Shown here one piece after another: positions 43,891 through 58,264 of a stretch of DNA of 64,000 nucleotides. The number at the start of each line of letters is the position of its first letter. The stretch's first letter is position 1. A program made the translations under genes and the position numbers. Source of the DNA: Pegea sp. RAD2-039 (Eukaryota > Chordata > Thaliacea > Salpida > Salpidae); contig JAQGEQ010000213.1 of the NCBI GenBank assembly GCA_034620365.1, positions 248,001-312,000 of the forward strand, written 5' to 3'. A model generated the notes under the pieces. The model worked only from the letters and a program-made list of their open reading frames with translations, was not told the origin of the DNA and did not search any database.

Positions 43891-46800
43891 TCAAGAAATA
43901 AAAAGTCTTTCAGTTAAAGGGGTTCCTGTACGCGAACTACACGAGGCTTCGTCATCTTCGTCGAATGCTGCATCAGCTGAAGATCGACTGCTACTGAGAG
44001 GAGTCAGAGACAGTAATCCTGCACTATGAGGTCGTGACGAAGTGTAACTGGATGAAGAACAGCTGATGAAGCCAGAAGATCCACTGCTGGTTGTTCCATT
44101 GGAAGAAGTAGCGCTGAGTTGTGTATTGACCATAGCAACTTCCTGGTCATTAGCATCTGGTTCTGCTTTGATAATTGGAAATGAAGCTGTAGCCGCAGAA
44201 GCTGCTTCTTTAGCTTGTAGAGATCTGTTAGGAGAGTTTAATGATGTTGGATTGTGTGTGGGGCACCTAGGACTCACCCAGGGACTTTTTGAGTGAGGAT
44301 ATCAAGACGGTCAGTAGACTTGGAGGTTGAAGAAGCAGCTTCAGAAAACCCGGTAACTCCAGCCATTTCTAAACAAATTATTATCAATTTAGAAAAAGTT
44401 CAAAAAGCTGTTAAAATATGAATTAGAAAGAGATCTAATAAAAAGTCGTTAGATCTAAAAGTCTCATTGAATCATACGTTCAATGTAAGGTTTGAGAACT
44501 GGAGGTACAAGTGTTAAGGCATGTTTCAAATTTTCGGAGGAGCAATTTCCTCCATCAAGACCGAACGCCATTCCCATTCGCTTCAACACTTCAATGTCAT
44601 CGTGAATTTCAAAAGTATTATTGAAGTTGAATAAATATTCTTGCCTGTTAACAAATATTTAACAATAAAAGTTCGGCAAGTGTATGCGGTTGATGATAGT
44701 AAGCTGAAGTTAATCGAGAAAATTCAATCAACTTACTTGTCATTAGAGATACTGCAGTCAATTATTGTTTTTTTGCTTGTATTTACAATAATGAACGGTA
44801 ATTGTATGGATGAATTCTCCGGAGGTGGTCCTCTACTTTCTTGCAAACGCTTATTTCGTTGAACCAGGTTTTTAAATGCAATTTGCTACAAATTGATAAA
44901 AAAATGAAAATAAAATGTATAAGTTAGAATTATGAGAAATTGTTTAAGAAGATTGTTGTAACAGATACTACTTTCTATTGACATGGTTTAATAGTTTCAA
45001 ATCAATTTCAAGTTTTGTAAAAAAGACCAAAAGGAGATTTCAACAACCAAATTTTTAGTAAAATTTATTGAAGAAAAAATTTTTGAAGAAAACCTGCAGG
45101 ATTAACTCGTGAAGTTGGTTGGTTTTCTGTTGGATTCGTTGTTCCTTCCGTGTCTTTTCACTCTACAAAAAAATAGTTCATAGAATAATCTAGGAAGTTT
45201 GCGGTTGTAAGTTGAATCCATATCTTTACAAAATAGTAATAACAAGTTTAAGAAGTTACAAAGAAACTTAATCAGCCTAAATAATTAATTAAGAAGAAGA
45301 AGTACAAAGTAGCAACGATGACTGACAAAGTAGCTACAAGTTTCACGGTTTGAAGCCAACTTCTATTCAGAGATTAATATTTAAGCATGATTATCGTGAC
45401 TGAGAAAAAGTATCAATTTACAGTTGCAAGTATTAAAGCAGTTTAAAAGTTGAAGTAGAAACGTTCAAATCTCTGATTGATTTAAAATAAGATGAAATCA
45501 AATTGAGAGAGAAAAGTTGAAGGCATTTTGGAGCTTTGTACCAACAGTGTAATCAGCCTAGGAAAATTGTTTTATGAAATATAATAATAAATATAATTGT
45601 GAGGAATTTGAATATTTGCATATATTTAGAAATATATAAAATATTTGATTAGCTGAATTCATACAGCACAAAATCTTTGACTTCTGTATTAACAACTTCT
45701 TAAAATAGTTTTCTTTCTCATCTTGTTCTCATGTTGAATATTTGTAGCAGGAATTTAAGTAAAAAATAAAAAGTGAAATTTATCATCAAGTTTTCTCTCA
45801 AAATTTCTGATCATTTTAAAACTCATATCAAATGATTAAACCAAAAGTTGTAAACTGAATCTACTTTCAAAGAAGGTATGTATCATGGTAGATATATCAT
45901 CTAATACCTCAAACAACATTCACTATTTAGATAGTTGATTGCATGAATAATTTCTTGAATTTAACCCTTTGAAATTAGGTGCTTTCAAATTATTTCCTTA
46001 TTTCGTTTTTCAAGCATACTGCTTCCTATTTGCAGACAAGTAGATCAACTATTTCAACAATTCTTTGTTCTGAATAAATTGTTACCAGCTTCGATTTGCT
46101 TCTACTATTTGGCATCATAATCAAGTTGAAGAGGCGATCTTGAAGACTTGATGAAGTTCACTTTCAACATTTTTGAAATTGTGTTTTTGTGTAAGAGTTA
46201 TCAATAAGATGTTGATTCATTTAAAAGTTGTAAACTTTTAAAACTCAAAATTGAATTTGAACATGACTCAAATAAGTTGTTAAATAATTGATGATCAAAT
46301 GATACAAATCAATCATTTAAACAGTAAATTAGGCAAGCTATGGTAATAAATGGTTACAATAGTAAACCAAATCGATAAACTGCTAGCAAAATTATTACCA
46401 AATGTTTAAGCATTCAAGAAACTTTTCTATTTCTTTTCAAAGCTACTCAGTCATTAAAAGCTAAAAAAATGTTCAGTTTTAAAAGAAATCTATTTCTAAA
46501 AAAGATTTTTCAACATACTAATATACAAATTGTTTGTAAAAAAATTCCAAATTGTTCTAAAAACATTAAATTCGTTGAAATTGTAACAGATTGAAGGAAA
46601 GAGAAAAATCATGAGAAGATTTGTGTTTACTTGTAAAGCTTGAACTTCTTGAGCAGAATTAGTTGGTAAACCAACCCAGTGAATATCTTTTTTGTCCTTA
46701 TAAATGATATTCATCGCCATTAAAACATTTAAAGCATCATACACTCTCCGGCGAATATTTTTCTGATCATATTGCTGAAAATACGATTAAATTATTTGTA

Positions 46801-49642
46801 TGAATAAATGGTCATCAACAGTTTCTGAAAAATAGTTTCAAAAAGCAAACTAAACTTTAAAATAAAAAGTTTGAATAAATTTGCCGAATTTATTCAAAGA
46901 TAAATTGTTGAAAAAACTGTTCAGCTTCATTGTAAATTTTTTAGTAGAAAGTCAACTGTTAATAGTTTTTGTGGTGGAAGAAACAGGGTAAAGCACTTGG
47001 CAAGCATGCTGTTGTTCTAATGAATGAGCAGCTCAACATACAAACATAAGTACTTTAACAAGAATAGTACAGTTAAGTAAATAGGTAAGAAAGTAGAATT
47101 GAATTTTCTCTTCTTTTGATCTTTATTTCCAGTTGAACGTCTAATTCTTTAAAGATATTTAAAAACTAAAGTGCAGTGTATAATATAGAAGGAAGAGGAA
47201 ATAAGAGAGAGACTAAATTGAAACTTCGGAAAACACTGACACCATTTAGATCTAATTAATTATGAAATGCCAACTGAGTATGTCATCGAAATTAGAAATC
47301 TTTTCTAACGTTTGCTACATTACATCAATTTGATCAAATTTGTTGAAATTGAAGTTGGCGAATACATGAAAGAGTTTACCTGTTCAGGGTGATGGTACTT
47401 TTGCCGCTCAGCATAATCAGACACCAACTCATCAGCAACCTCATTGTATGTTGTTGTCACTTTTTGCTTCACTTTTTCACAAACCAACATGGCGAAGTGA
47501 CGGAGTCCCTTACCTCCCTTTTCCCCATTGGTTGGAGTACGACGACGTTTACTGAAAATTAATTAGATTCAAACCAAATTGAATAGAAGAATTTTAAATA
47601 CCTTTCAATAGTTTGACATTGTTCCAGTGCAGCAGGTCTTTTGTTCTTCATGGGGCTGAGAAAAATGATGATCAGACTACTTAAAAGTAAAATACAAACA
47701 AAACAAAGCTAAAAGTTTGCTATAAACTCGTGAAACTTGATATTTTTTTTTTATCAAATTGCATTCATAAGCAGTTTGAAGATATAAAGACAAAAATTAA
47801 CCTACTAAACACAAAAAGAAGCATCTTACCTCTGAGACCAGGTTGATGCAACTTTTGATCTCATTGGAGAAGATGATATGAGGTTCCCAGATTGTACAAC
47901 CATTGCAGGAGCTGTAGTAGAATAGCACGAAGACGACATTGTTGATGTTGAACACGGAAATAAGACAGCAGATGAAGTAGGATTCATGGGAAATGTAATT
48001 ACTTTAGTTGGAGTAGTAGACATCTGTAGAGATAGTTTACAAGTTTTAAGTTTTCTCAAATTAGTAGTTCAATCTTATCAATTAGAATAATCAAATAAGA
48101 AAATATTATGAGGAAGAATAGAAAATCAGACATTACAGTTGAATTGATAGATGTTGGTTGTTTGAGTTTGATTGTTTCACCAACTTTCAATTTAGCAGGA
48201 TTATTCGTGGTGAATATCTTTGTCCCAGGGCTGAACCCTATAAACTTCTTGCCTTGAAACAAATGATTGCAAAAATAGTTATCTTCAAAAGCAATAAAAA
48301 TATTTCTCAATTAAATAAAAATCATCTGCCAACAAATCTGCTGCTTGAAAATTAATCAAAAAAAACTTTAAAAAATAAAACTAATTGGATTAAGAACAAC
48401 TTTGATGAAAGTGAAAAAATGTAATAATATTTTAAAAGAAAAATAACTAAAAGTTTTTGTTTTGAGGTTGTATCAAAATTTGTTATATTACAAACAATCT
48501 TTAAGTAAATAAATAGAATGATCTATGAAGTAGTTACAGTTTTTTTATTAAAGAAATAAAGTGATTGATTGTTAAGGGAAGCACAAGAACAATAAATGTC
48601 TGTATTGATATAGTCTATTAGATTTATTTAAAAACTAAAATATGAAGGAAACCATAATTCAGAAAAATTAAAATCTAAAAAAGAAATTACTAAATGATGA
48701 CTTAATAACTTAAACTATATGTAGGACAATAAAATGTTTGTAATCAAATCAAGGCTTATAGAAATATTTGTTATGATCAATAACATCTTTAATACAAGTA
48801 TCATATAAAATAATTTACTATGTAAGAGTATTTCAGAAAACTCCTCTATTCAAATAACTTATCCTATTTTTATAACTATAGTCATAACATTTCATCAAAA
48901 ATAAAGTATTTTGATACAACAGTGATAACAGTTTTTTGATAAAAAAAAAGAAATTATTTAATCAGTTTGTTATAACTAGCTGTAATTTAATGTGGAGATA
49001 TGATATCTAATATATTTTTTACCCATACTGAAATAATTATCATGTTAACTTTTGATTGAAAATAATCAAATTAAAAAAATTACCAGCTTTCATGGGGCTA
49101 TTAAGTGGAGTTTTGATTTTAATCAAATTTGATTGAGATATCACCTACAAAAGAATAAAAGATTATTAAATCATAAACTAAGTATTTCTACAAATAAAAA
49201 TTATTTAGTTCAAACCTACTAGCCTAAAATAGAAAAGTCAATAAAAGAAAATAGTCTAAATTTAAAGATACTTTGAAATAATTAACTTTAATAAAAGTGA
49301 TTAAAAAATTATCAGAAAAGAAATGATAAAGAAACAAGTAATAAAAAAATTGCTGAAAAATATTCTAGTTGTTGAAAATAATGCTAATCAACTTACCTTA
49401 TCACTTTTAACCAACTGAATTATTTTTCTAACTTGATTATTATCTCCTACTGAAGGAACTGCTTGTATAATATGAACAGGCAGCTGAGTAGAGTTAGTCA
49501 CTTTTGAGATTCCTTCCTTTTTTGTATAGATATTTTGTCTAGGTTCAAATTGGTGCCCCATATTTTTTACAGCTACATTTGAATGAGAGGGTTTAGCTAC
49601 TCCTGTATCAGACATCATCTGTATATCACTTCTTCTTGACAT
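43891..49642 (-). CDS. TFDP1: DP-family transcription factor (TFDP1/2), E2F partner
   Basis: Dimerises with E2F to bind cell-cycle promoters. Twelve exons: 49642-49397, 49144-49084, 48252-48137, 48023-47830, 47655-47602, 47551-47380, 46774-46631, 45162-45094, 44885-44737, 44644-44478, 44368-44278, 44224-43891. These give 598 residues with consistent phases. The winged-helix DNA-binding domain spans about 224-328 ([59 protein letters not shown]). The dimerisation and marked-box region follows ([62 protein letters not shown]). The tail from about 460 is Ser-rich, with an acidic DEDDE and an IKAE site resembling a SUMO motif. It is longer than human TFDP1 (410) because of a roughly 220-residue N-terminus. 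The last intron is only about 53 bases, and an in-frame stop is avoided only by using it. Confidence 0.94.
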
Positions 49643-52069
49643 TATATTATAACAATGTTGAAATTAACAAAAAAGTTTAATATATGAGTTTCAATTAGTC
49701 TTATGAGCACATAAATCTAGGAACAAATAATAGAGATTCTAAAAATAAATGTTATAGTTTATATTATTCAAGCTAAAAAATCAAGTCCAATAGTGCTCAT
49801 TTAAAAGAATGAAAAAAATTTAATGAAAAGTATTTATAAAATAAACATGAAATTAACAGATATCTGATTGGATATTTGATAAACTCTTAGATTTTGCTCT
49901 TTAATCAAGAGATCAAAATTTAGTTTTACCCCAAAGTGATGATTTTAAGTCTTTATAAGATAATATTTTGTACCTAAATGTAAAGGTAAGTTTAAAATAA
50001 TATAAAAATTGATCAAATATTAATAATTAAAGGAAAGTTTTAATGTTAACATTATCTTCTTCAATATCATAAAAATTACTTTTATTATAAAGCCAACAAA
50101 ATAAAGATTAATAATACCTTAAATTACTTGTTTTGATAATTCAATTTCAGAAATAATTTATAAATTAAATTTGTCATAAAATGAATGTTATTTTCATTAA
50201 AAGATCAAAGGTTTGATAAAACTTTCAACAAATCATATCAAAGTAAATACAAACTAAAGAAAAACAATTATTACAAAATTTCTAAAGCAATTTCATAATG
50301 ATAAACATTTTGTTTAATTCTCAAACAAATTTGTTGTTATAATATTGAAGTATGAACTAAATAACAAAACTATTTTACCTAATTTTGTTTCCAAAGTTTA
50401 TTGGTTTAATTTTAGTCCTAAAAATAAAATTGCTGAAACAAACTTATAAAGCAGAAATTTGAAGAACCAAATGAAAGTATAATTTGAACTATAAAATGAA
50501 AATACTACTCCAAATATAAGAAATAACAAAGAAAGCAAGCTAAAGAAAAACCAGATAACAATTTAGTTAGATAAAGATTTAATTAAATATTTATCCTTTG
50601 AAACTTACACACTGATAAAAAAGTATAATTAAGCTAGACTAGCTAAAATTTGACAATAGTAGTTGCACGATTTATGTGAAAATAGGTAATACAGAATCAC
50701 TGTCAGCTATAAGACGATTAACAGATAATTTTATCTATAAGCATTTACAAAAAGTGAGAAACAGAATAATTATAAAAATAATTTATTCTATTTGCTTTCT
50801 TATATTAACAAACAGTGAAAGGGTAGTGGTAACTTGCCAGTAGAAAAGTCAAATACACAAGGTTTATAAAAGCCTTACAATATTTCTTCAGTTCCTTTAT
50901 AAAACTTATAGAAGACCTAATTTGACTATTATGCCTTTTTTTGGGTCTTACATGATAAAAATGATATTATCTTAGTATTAAAGATAGAAAACCTTTAAAA
51001 ATTGTATCAGTCATATTTTTTAGATCTAAAACTGTTTTATTTTTACTATATCTACATCTTTAAAGTGAGTTGTAATTCTACTGTATAAAGTTATTTAATC
51101 ATACTTAGATTTGTTTGAGGCAGGTGCTGCTATAAACTATTTAAAGATTCTTACTTCGACTTTTTAAGAGCGTACACTTATATCAAGATATGCTCGTTCA
51201 TACACTCAATCCTAAGTTTCAGATCACTCTCGAGAACCAGGTACAAAATTTGTCTGTTTTCTTTGTTTATTGCTGCTTGCCGAGAAGTTTTAGGAGTCAG
51301 AGTGCTAAGTTAAACCTAAAAACTTTTTTTAATGCTTAAATATCATGATTTGAGATTGTATTATAAAGTATTATAGGTCAGAATTTAGTACGCCGTTATC
51401 ATATGGGTACCAGAAGCGTAACCAAATCAACATATATATATCAGTATTTAAGGTTTGATACAGTATTAGTTAGTGACTATACAAAATATACAAAACATAA
51501 ACAAAGTTTTGGGATAGCTTAGGCTAAGCGCTATTGATTGAAAACTCCTAATCTTAAAGCTTTTAGTACTTTACAATAACTTAAGATCATAGAAGAACAA
51601 GCGTTTAACTTTTTCTTCAAATACCTAGTGTAAATGAATGATGAAGATGAAAAAGTGATAAAATTTTCTAAACATTCTAAAATTTTATTTATAAAATTAG
51701 TGTTCTAAAAGGCTGCTAAAATCTGTCGTAGTCAAAAAATTACTTTAAATTAATCTAAAAAATATATGGAGAGATATAACGGAATGACCTCAAAGAAAGT
51801 AAGATGTCCATTTAAGTCCAGAAAGCTGCATATTAAAGATTGGAAGAAGGTTCTACAAGAGACTTTAAGCTAAAGAGGGACATCACCAAGTCAGCATTAC
51901 GAGCCATTGACGAGGATTTACCATTCTCGGTGGAATGCAAGTGATATAGCTATAGCAGTCACTCTCACTTGTTAAGAGGGAGTTAAACCTGGTAGATGCG
52001 CTCCTAATAAGAAAATAACGACAAGGGTTGATGGTCCGTGTACCAGGAGTTGTGACGTCAATCTGAGAA

Positions 52070-52414
52070 ACGGTGTTGTGAAGGTTTGGCAGCCCAACAT
52101 ATTATCTAAAGGTGCACCTCCAAAGCACTACGGACTAATCAACGTTGAATGTAATCGTGGTATATGCGAACATCTGGTTTGTAGTGTACGATCTAACTAT
52201 TTGGTGAGAGAAAATGTGGTATATTTGAGCTGTATAACATAAGAGTATCATACCGTATACGTAAATGTCATTCGAAGACAATTTTTCTCGCGCTTACTTG
52301 TTTATAGAGCATTTTATATGCTGACAGTTGAGTTGTTTGTCGTTGCTTACCGTTGTTACCGTTAGCAGCTTTTACAATAAAATAAAGCTCTTTTAAAGAG
52401 CTACTATCATTACA
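52070..52414 (+). mobile_element. LTR-like fragment with AATAAA and a hairpin near its 3' end
   Basis: The end of this segment has AATAAA (52381-52386), overlapping an almost perfect palindrome AGCTCTTT-T-AAAGAGCT (52386-52402), then ACTATCATTACA. A related tail occurs at 53759-53793. AATAAA, a stem, and a shared terminus ending in CA fit the R-U5 end of a retroviral-type LTR. The 5' edge (TGTTGTG at about 52074) is a guess. No target-site duplication or intact gag/pol frame was found. Confidence 0.4.
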
Positions 52415-53659
52415 GTTACTGAATACTTATTTGTTCTTGAAAGTAACACACTTATACAGGGATTGTAAGCTTCTATCACAAAAAAGAGATACATTTGGAC
52501 ATGAAATTTTTTTGAAGTTATTGCTAAAGACGGTGAACATAAGAAACCTGTTTTTAATTCAATTATAAAAGGTTAAAAATGTTTACTCTAACGATTGTTG
52601 ATAAAAATCAATTAATTGATGGAAAACTATTTATTTAAAACATCTTTTGTAGTTTATAGATATGCAGTCAAATACTAATTGTTCCTGCTTATGCCAGTAT
52701 AAATACTCAGACTAGATTTTTGTCAAGACAATAAGTGCCTAGGGTCCTTCATTGACTTGTTTCCTTTTTTCAAAACTTATAGATAAGAAAACAAAGAGTT
52801 CCTTGGAGAATAATGATAACAATTTTACCCAAATCATTATTTTCTTTCATTTTTTTGCTATATACAAAGATTGTTTAATATTTCGTCGATCATCGACCAA
52901 GGTCTTCCAAAAAGTCTATAAAATATTTTCATGGAAAACTAGGAAAAAACACCAAGGTTGCAATGAAAGTTGATTTTATCTATTTTATTCTAAACCTTAT
53001 ATCTGTAATTGACTGTTTAAGCCGAAATGACTCGAAAAAAGACTTTATTTTTGTCTATAAATGCTACTACTGGAAACACTCAACATATCTCCCACCGAAA
53101 AGTATAAATTCTGTTCCAACTTTTTGGTCAATACTTTAAAAACCACAAAACTAATGAATGTTAATTATTTTTCAAATTAACTTAGGTTATATACTTTTTA
53201 TTCACTTGAAAGAGCCTTCAAGAGGTTCAAACTCACAAAATGATTTGTGGAGTACTAGTATCCAGCTGATTCATCTATGTGTTTCAGATATGAGAAAAGG
53301 GACATTACAGTCGGGCATATCATCTGCAAAAAAGTGGAAAGAAGTTATATAAACAAAAAGCTTCTTTTAAGGATTTAATTTAAATTTAAAAGTACTAAAC
53401 CTCATGAATTTAGAAATTGTCATGATATTACATGTTTATATGTGGACAGATTGTTGGTCTTCAAATGGAGTCACCCAAAAAGCAGTCAGGTATGAAAGGG
53501 AATGAGAGAACTGGGATGACTGCACGAGCCACTGAGTATTTGTGCTCTACTTAGCTTTATGAAAAATTAGACTATATCATAGTGGATGATGAATTAGCTA
53601 GGAATGAAAAGCTGAAAGCAGATGAGGATCTGCTATTTTTCAGACTAAAGAATAAAGCA

Positions 53660-53793
53660 GATTGTGCCGCTGACGTAAATGTGTCATATAGACCGTTGTC
53701 ATTGTGGGTTACGTGTATTGTTGGTATACTTATCGTTGTTTGTCGCCTTAATAATTTGAATAAAGCTCGATATAACGAGTTATTATCATTACA
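53660..53793 (+). mobile_element. Second, diverged LTR-like tail
   Basis: It shares with 52265-52414 a GTAAATGT-CAT block, a CTTA-CGTTGTT block, AATAAAGCTC (53759-53768), a stem (CTCG / CGAG at 53766-53769 and 53776-53779) and the ending ATTATCATTACA. The loop bases differ while the stem pairs, as expected for two old copies of one family. Confidence 0.45.
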
Positions 53794-56700
53794 CGGAGTT
53801 TCTACTGGATCTAATCAGATATCAAGACGATAATCTAGACATTTTAATTCTGATTAAAAAAAGATTAAAACATACAGTTAATTAGAAGAAGGCATATTAC
53901 TTTACGAGTTTAAAAGAAAAATTTTGACTTAAAGAAGAGTTTTGGCCGGCTCCGATCAACGATCTGGATGATGGTCTAAACTTTATGAATATGAGGAAGA
54001 TGAGGCCGGAAGCATCAACCCACAGCACCATGTTACTGGGCACCAGTACTCTACCATTGCAATCGTATTATAGCTGAGCTGATGTCAGAATATTTATCGA
54101 TAACACCATTGAATTTTTTTCTCTTATCTCAATAATTTTATAAGCTTTAAGTAATTAGTATTTCAAAAAATTGTAAAAATAATTTCTGATTTCGTTCGTT
54201 TAGCTATTATTAAATAGTTGAACTAAAAAAGTGGATATTATAAATAGTTCTAAAAAGCTTTTAATAATTTAAGACAAAATAATAACTGTAAAAGAAAAAT
54301 GGATCAATAAACAAAAATAGAATCAATTTATTTTTAATTTTATTACTTAGAATAACTTCTACAAAGTTCTTAAATTCTAAATAGTAAATCAGTAAAAAAA
54401 ATTACAATTTAAATAAAAACTAATTAGCCATTTACACTTTAAAGCTTTATTTTATTCAAATATTTGTTATAAAAGTAGCAACATTTTTATATTTTAACTA
54501 AAATCACAAAAAAAATATGTAATAATAATTATTAGCTTTTTAAGCGTCCTACAAACAGTCTGTTAGTTAATTAAAATTTTTATTTTTTAAATTCTAAACA
54601 AATTCTTATTTAGTTTTATCTCAAATGATAACCATATAAGTTACTTAAATTGATTTAAAACTAACAGTTGAGTTAAATAAAATATTTTGAATCAAATTCT
54701 AGTTATTTCGGTGTATTTTTAACAGTCCTAACTTGTTTTTTTTACAAACAATTTGTTAATACCGTATTACATATTTTAATATATCAAAATTTACTACCTT
54801 TCAGTAAAACTTATTTTGTTGAATCTGTTTAACTTAACAAAAGACCTTCGTTTTTTCGCTAACGATATTTTAAACATTTTTTCTTAGACAAAACTGCATT
54901 ACTTTTACTTATTATAAAAATAGAAAGTAATTACTATTCGAAGTAAAAATGTGTAATAAACTGATTATTTTTAAAAATTATTTTTAATTAAATTTAAAAT
55001 CAAAGTTCACTTATAAACTTATTTCAGTTTCTGTGTAATGATTTGAGCAATTTTTAAGTGAAATCACTTTTTAATAACTTCCTGCATATTACCTACAGAC
55101 TTTCTTTCTGTTAAAGACTTTTAAAGAGTTTTAACTGATTATTTCAAATAGCTTTTTCACTAAAATGATCTCTTTTTATATGAAATTTAAAATTATATTG
55201 TTTAGATGTAAAAACATACTAGTTAGTCGAAAATTCAATGGCTTAAAATTATAATTATTTTAAGAAAAAGATTATTCTGTTACAATTGTTTTTTTCTTAA
55301 TTGTTTATTGATTTGTTCTACTGCAAGTTAAAAGAATTTAATACTTATATCTGATATATTTTTGTAATTATGTTACTAATTTTAGCCAAAGAACTCTCGG
55401 CAATCAACCAAAAGTTTATTTCTATATATACTAATATCCTAAATACTAATATTCATTAAAGCTTTAACACGATATCTTATAAATAATATTTCTATGAACT
55501 ACTTCAAAATATAATTTTTTTGTGAAATATTAATGTGATTAAAATAACTTGTTGTAAAATTGAAAAGGTGAATTTTCTAACTTTATAAATCTCTAAATAC
55601 CTTTTAATCCCTTTAAAAATATCTTGTTCACTTTCATTTGATAAATTTGTTTTCAATATTATAGAAATTAATAATATAAGTTCAAAGTATTTTCTTATTT
55701 CATTGCAAGATGCTGAATTTTAATATTAGTAATAAGATTAAGTTTGAAATGTCTGATTTTCAAAATTTGATGCAATGCAACCTTATTCAGTGTTAATTTA
55801 CATAAATCAAAATAAATTTCAAACTTTCAGCAATATTTCAAATCTAAAAGCAAATTTTGTTGGCTAATCTTATGAAACTAATATTTGAAAATATAAATTT
55901 AGCACCGTTAACTTTAGACACATTTCAATCAAAAACAACTTTATTATAAACTTCGTGTTTCTCTAATATTTCTTTCTAATCTCTAAACTTAAACAATTTC
56001 CTCATCTAAACAAATTTCTTTGAAAAATATCACCAAGAAAAATTTGATCTTTTCAACAGTTTCATGCAAAATCAATTTTAATTTGCTAAAAGTTTTCTTA
56101 AATAAAGTGGCTTTTTTGAAGTAGCCAAAACTAAGTTGATTTTTAAAATGAATAAATAATTTTAAGAAATTAATTTCATGTAATGCAAGTTTGAATAAAA
56201 ACTTGTAAAATAATTTTCATTACATTTGTTGAGACGTTAAGAAAATCGTGTTTGAAAATTGAAGGTCGTGTAATTTCGAAGTTTTGGATTCGCTTGAACT
56301 GAAAATCGTGTCATTTGACCAGTTTAATGAACAAGGTTTAATTTGTTTAATGTTTTAGTGAACAACTGCTATTACATTTCTATAATACTTCGTTTAACAG
56401 GTTTTAATTTCATGACTTATTCTTTTAGAACATAATAAATATAGAAATAAATTTACATTAAAAAACTAATTAAACTTAATATCAGAAATTCAATTTCTAT
56501 TCTTAATTCTTGTATTGAGGCATCAAGCAAATTATTAAATAATTTCATGGAAAACTGAGTAAGCAAATTCCATAAACATTTTGTTGGCAAATTTCTGCCA
56601 TTACGATTTGCTCATTTGCATAAAATGACCTTCATCTATCTCTATTAAGAAATCAGTTTGAATTTAATAAATATCCAAACAATTTCTGTTTAACAAAAAA

Positions 56701-58264
56701 CTTGAAATCGAATATAACGAGATGTTAAAGCATTTGAAGTTTTACAAATTCTCAAACTTATAAAAATTTTCAGAATTAATTCTATTAAATGAATTTGAAG
56801 TAAAAATATTTAAACTTTTAATGTCTATCTGAATTTATTCAAATTTTATTCGGTGGTTATCTTCGGGGTTTTCTTTAAAGATGATATTTAAGAGGATAAA
56901 ATGAGTGAATGTACAGTTTAATAGATAGAGAAATAAATAGATTAAAGTTTAAAATCAAAGATGTCCAAACCACTTTTCATTGAAATATGTAAAAACCAAA
57001 CACATCAATTATTGATAGATTCAATTATTGTTGAATTTTCTTATTAGTAAAAATAAACCAAACATTTGAGTTTTTCAAGAAAATTTGTGTTAAAAATCTT
57101 CAAAATACAGAAAAAATGAATTAGAAGTGAACTCAGATAAAATTCAGTTTTTATCAACTGAAAATAAAGAAATGTTATTTAGTTTTTATCGAACCAAAAT
57201 TTGAATTTTTGGTTATTGGAGTAAAACATAACTGAAGCAGTTGACAAATCAATACTTGTTCAGTTCAAATAAGACACTTAAAAGTTGTCTGCTACTATTT
57301 CCATCAAGTTTGAAAAATGGAATTCAAGTCAGCAATAACAGTATTAGGGCGCAATGGTTGAGACTTTTAGCACGAATACTTTATTCAACTGATATTTAGT
57401 AGAAATCAAAACTGCATAAGATCTTACATCAGAAACAAACAACGACTCAACACTATTCAATACTGATATAAAAACCATAAAATGAAAAGGGAAGTGAGTA
57501 TATGATAGATGTGGAGAAATTCTGTTATAAAACAGATGAAGATACCAAGAAAGATGAAATTGTGACATTTGAATCAGTTGGAATCAAATTAATCGATTTA
57601 ATTTTTATTGTATTCTAATTGTTGATAAAAACAAAATATTAAAGAATAAAAAGTGAGATGAATTCTTATGAAGGTAACTTGATGATAATATATTTATTTT
57701 TGTAACAACTGTTTCTCGCGGCTATCAGAAAACAATAGAAGTGTGGCAGGAATTCGTGATGAAGATCAAATAAATTCCAATTCACATTTTAGTGTGGGGG
57801 TGGAAAGCAGTTTGGAAAATGATCAGTTAGATGATGAAGCGATTGTAAAGTGAAGAAGATGACGAAATATTGGTTACAGTTTTGTTAATCAAGCTGAGAT
57901 ATTGAGATGAAAATACCAACAAAAGTTACAACATGAGTTGTGTAAATGAGTGGAAATGAAAGTGAGGCAACTTGCCACCAGCTTTTCAATCAACTCTTGT
58001 AGAAATACTGAAACTAAAAGCTTGTAGATTTCAAGGTCGATGACAAAGTGGTCTGCTATTAGTCGACATCAGATTACATTTACAAACACCGGATGATGAA
58101 GATCGGATATTTACAGATAAACAAGAGAAATAAGCAAATGAGATTTCAAGTACATAATTATTTGCAAGAAAGAAGCAAGATTTCGAGGGGTGAAGTAAGG
58201 TGACCCACCTTTGGGTCGTATGTTGATAAATTATCCGAATAATATCAATTAGAAGATGAGACGA

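Larger units (their letters stand above)
49643..58264. other. Long intergenic region with transposon debris
   Basis: About 8.6 kb between two minus-strand genes. Most of it is AT-rich and empty. About 51.1-54.1 kb is GC-richer and contains the LTR-like tails (listed), an open but unassigned stretch at 51983-52251, and a short frame at 53582-53833. From about 54.1 to 57.7 kb I see nothing. The stretch 57.7-58.26 kb is probably the 3' UTR of the WASP gene. Confidence 0.55.

Noticed and set aside
43891-44277. A separate Ser-rich small gene
   Set aside because: A clean 53-base intron joins this frame in phase to the DP gene, and its tail composition suits a DP C-terminus.
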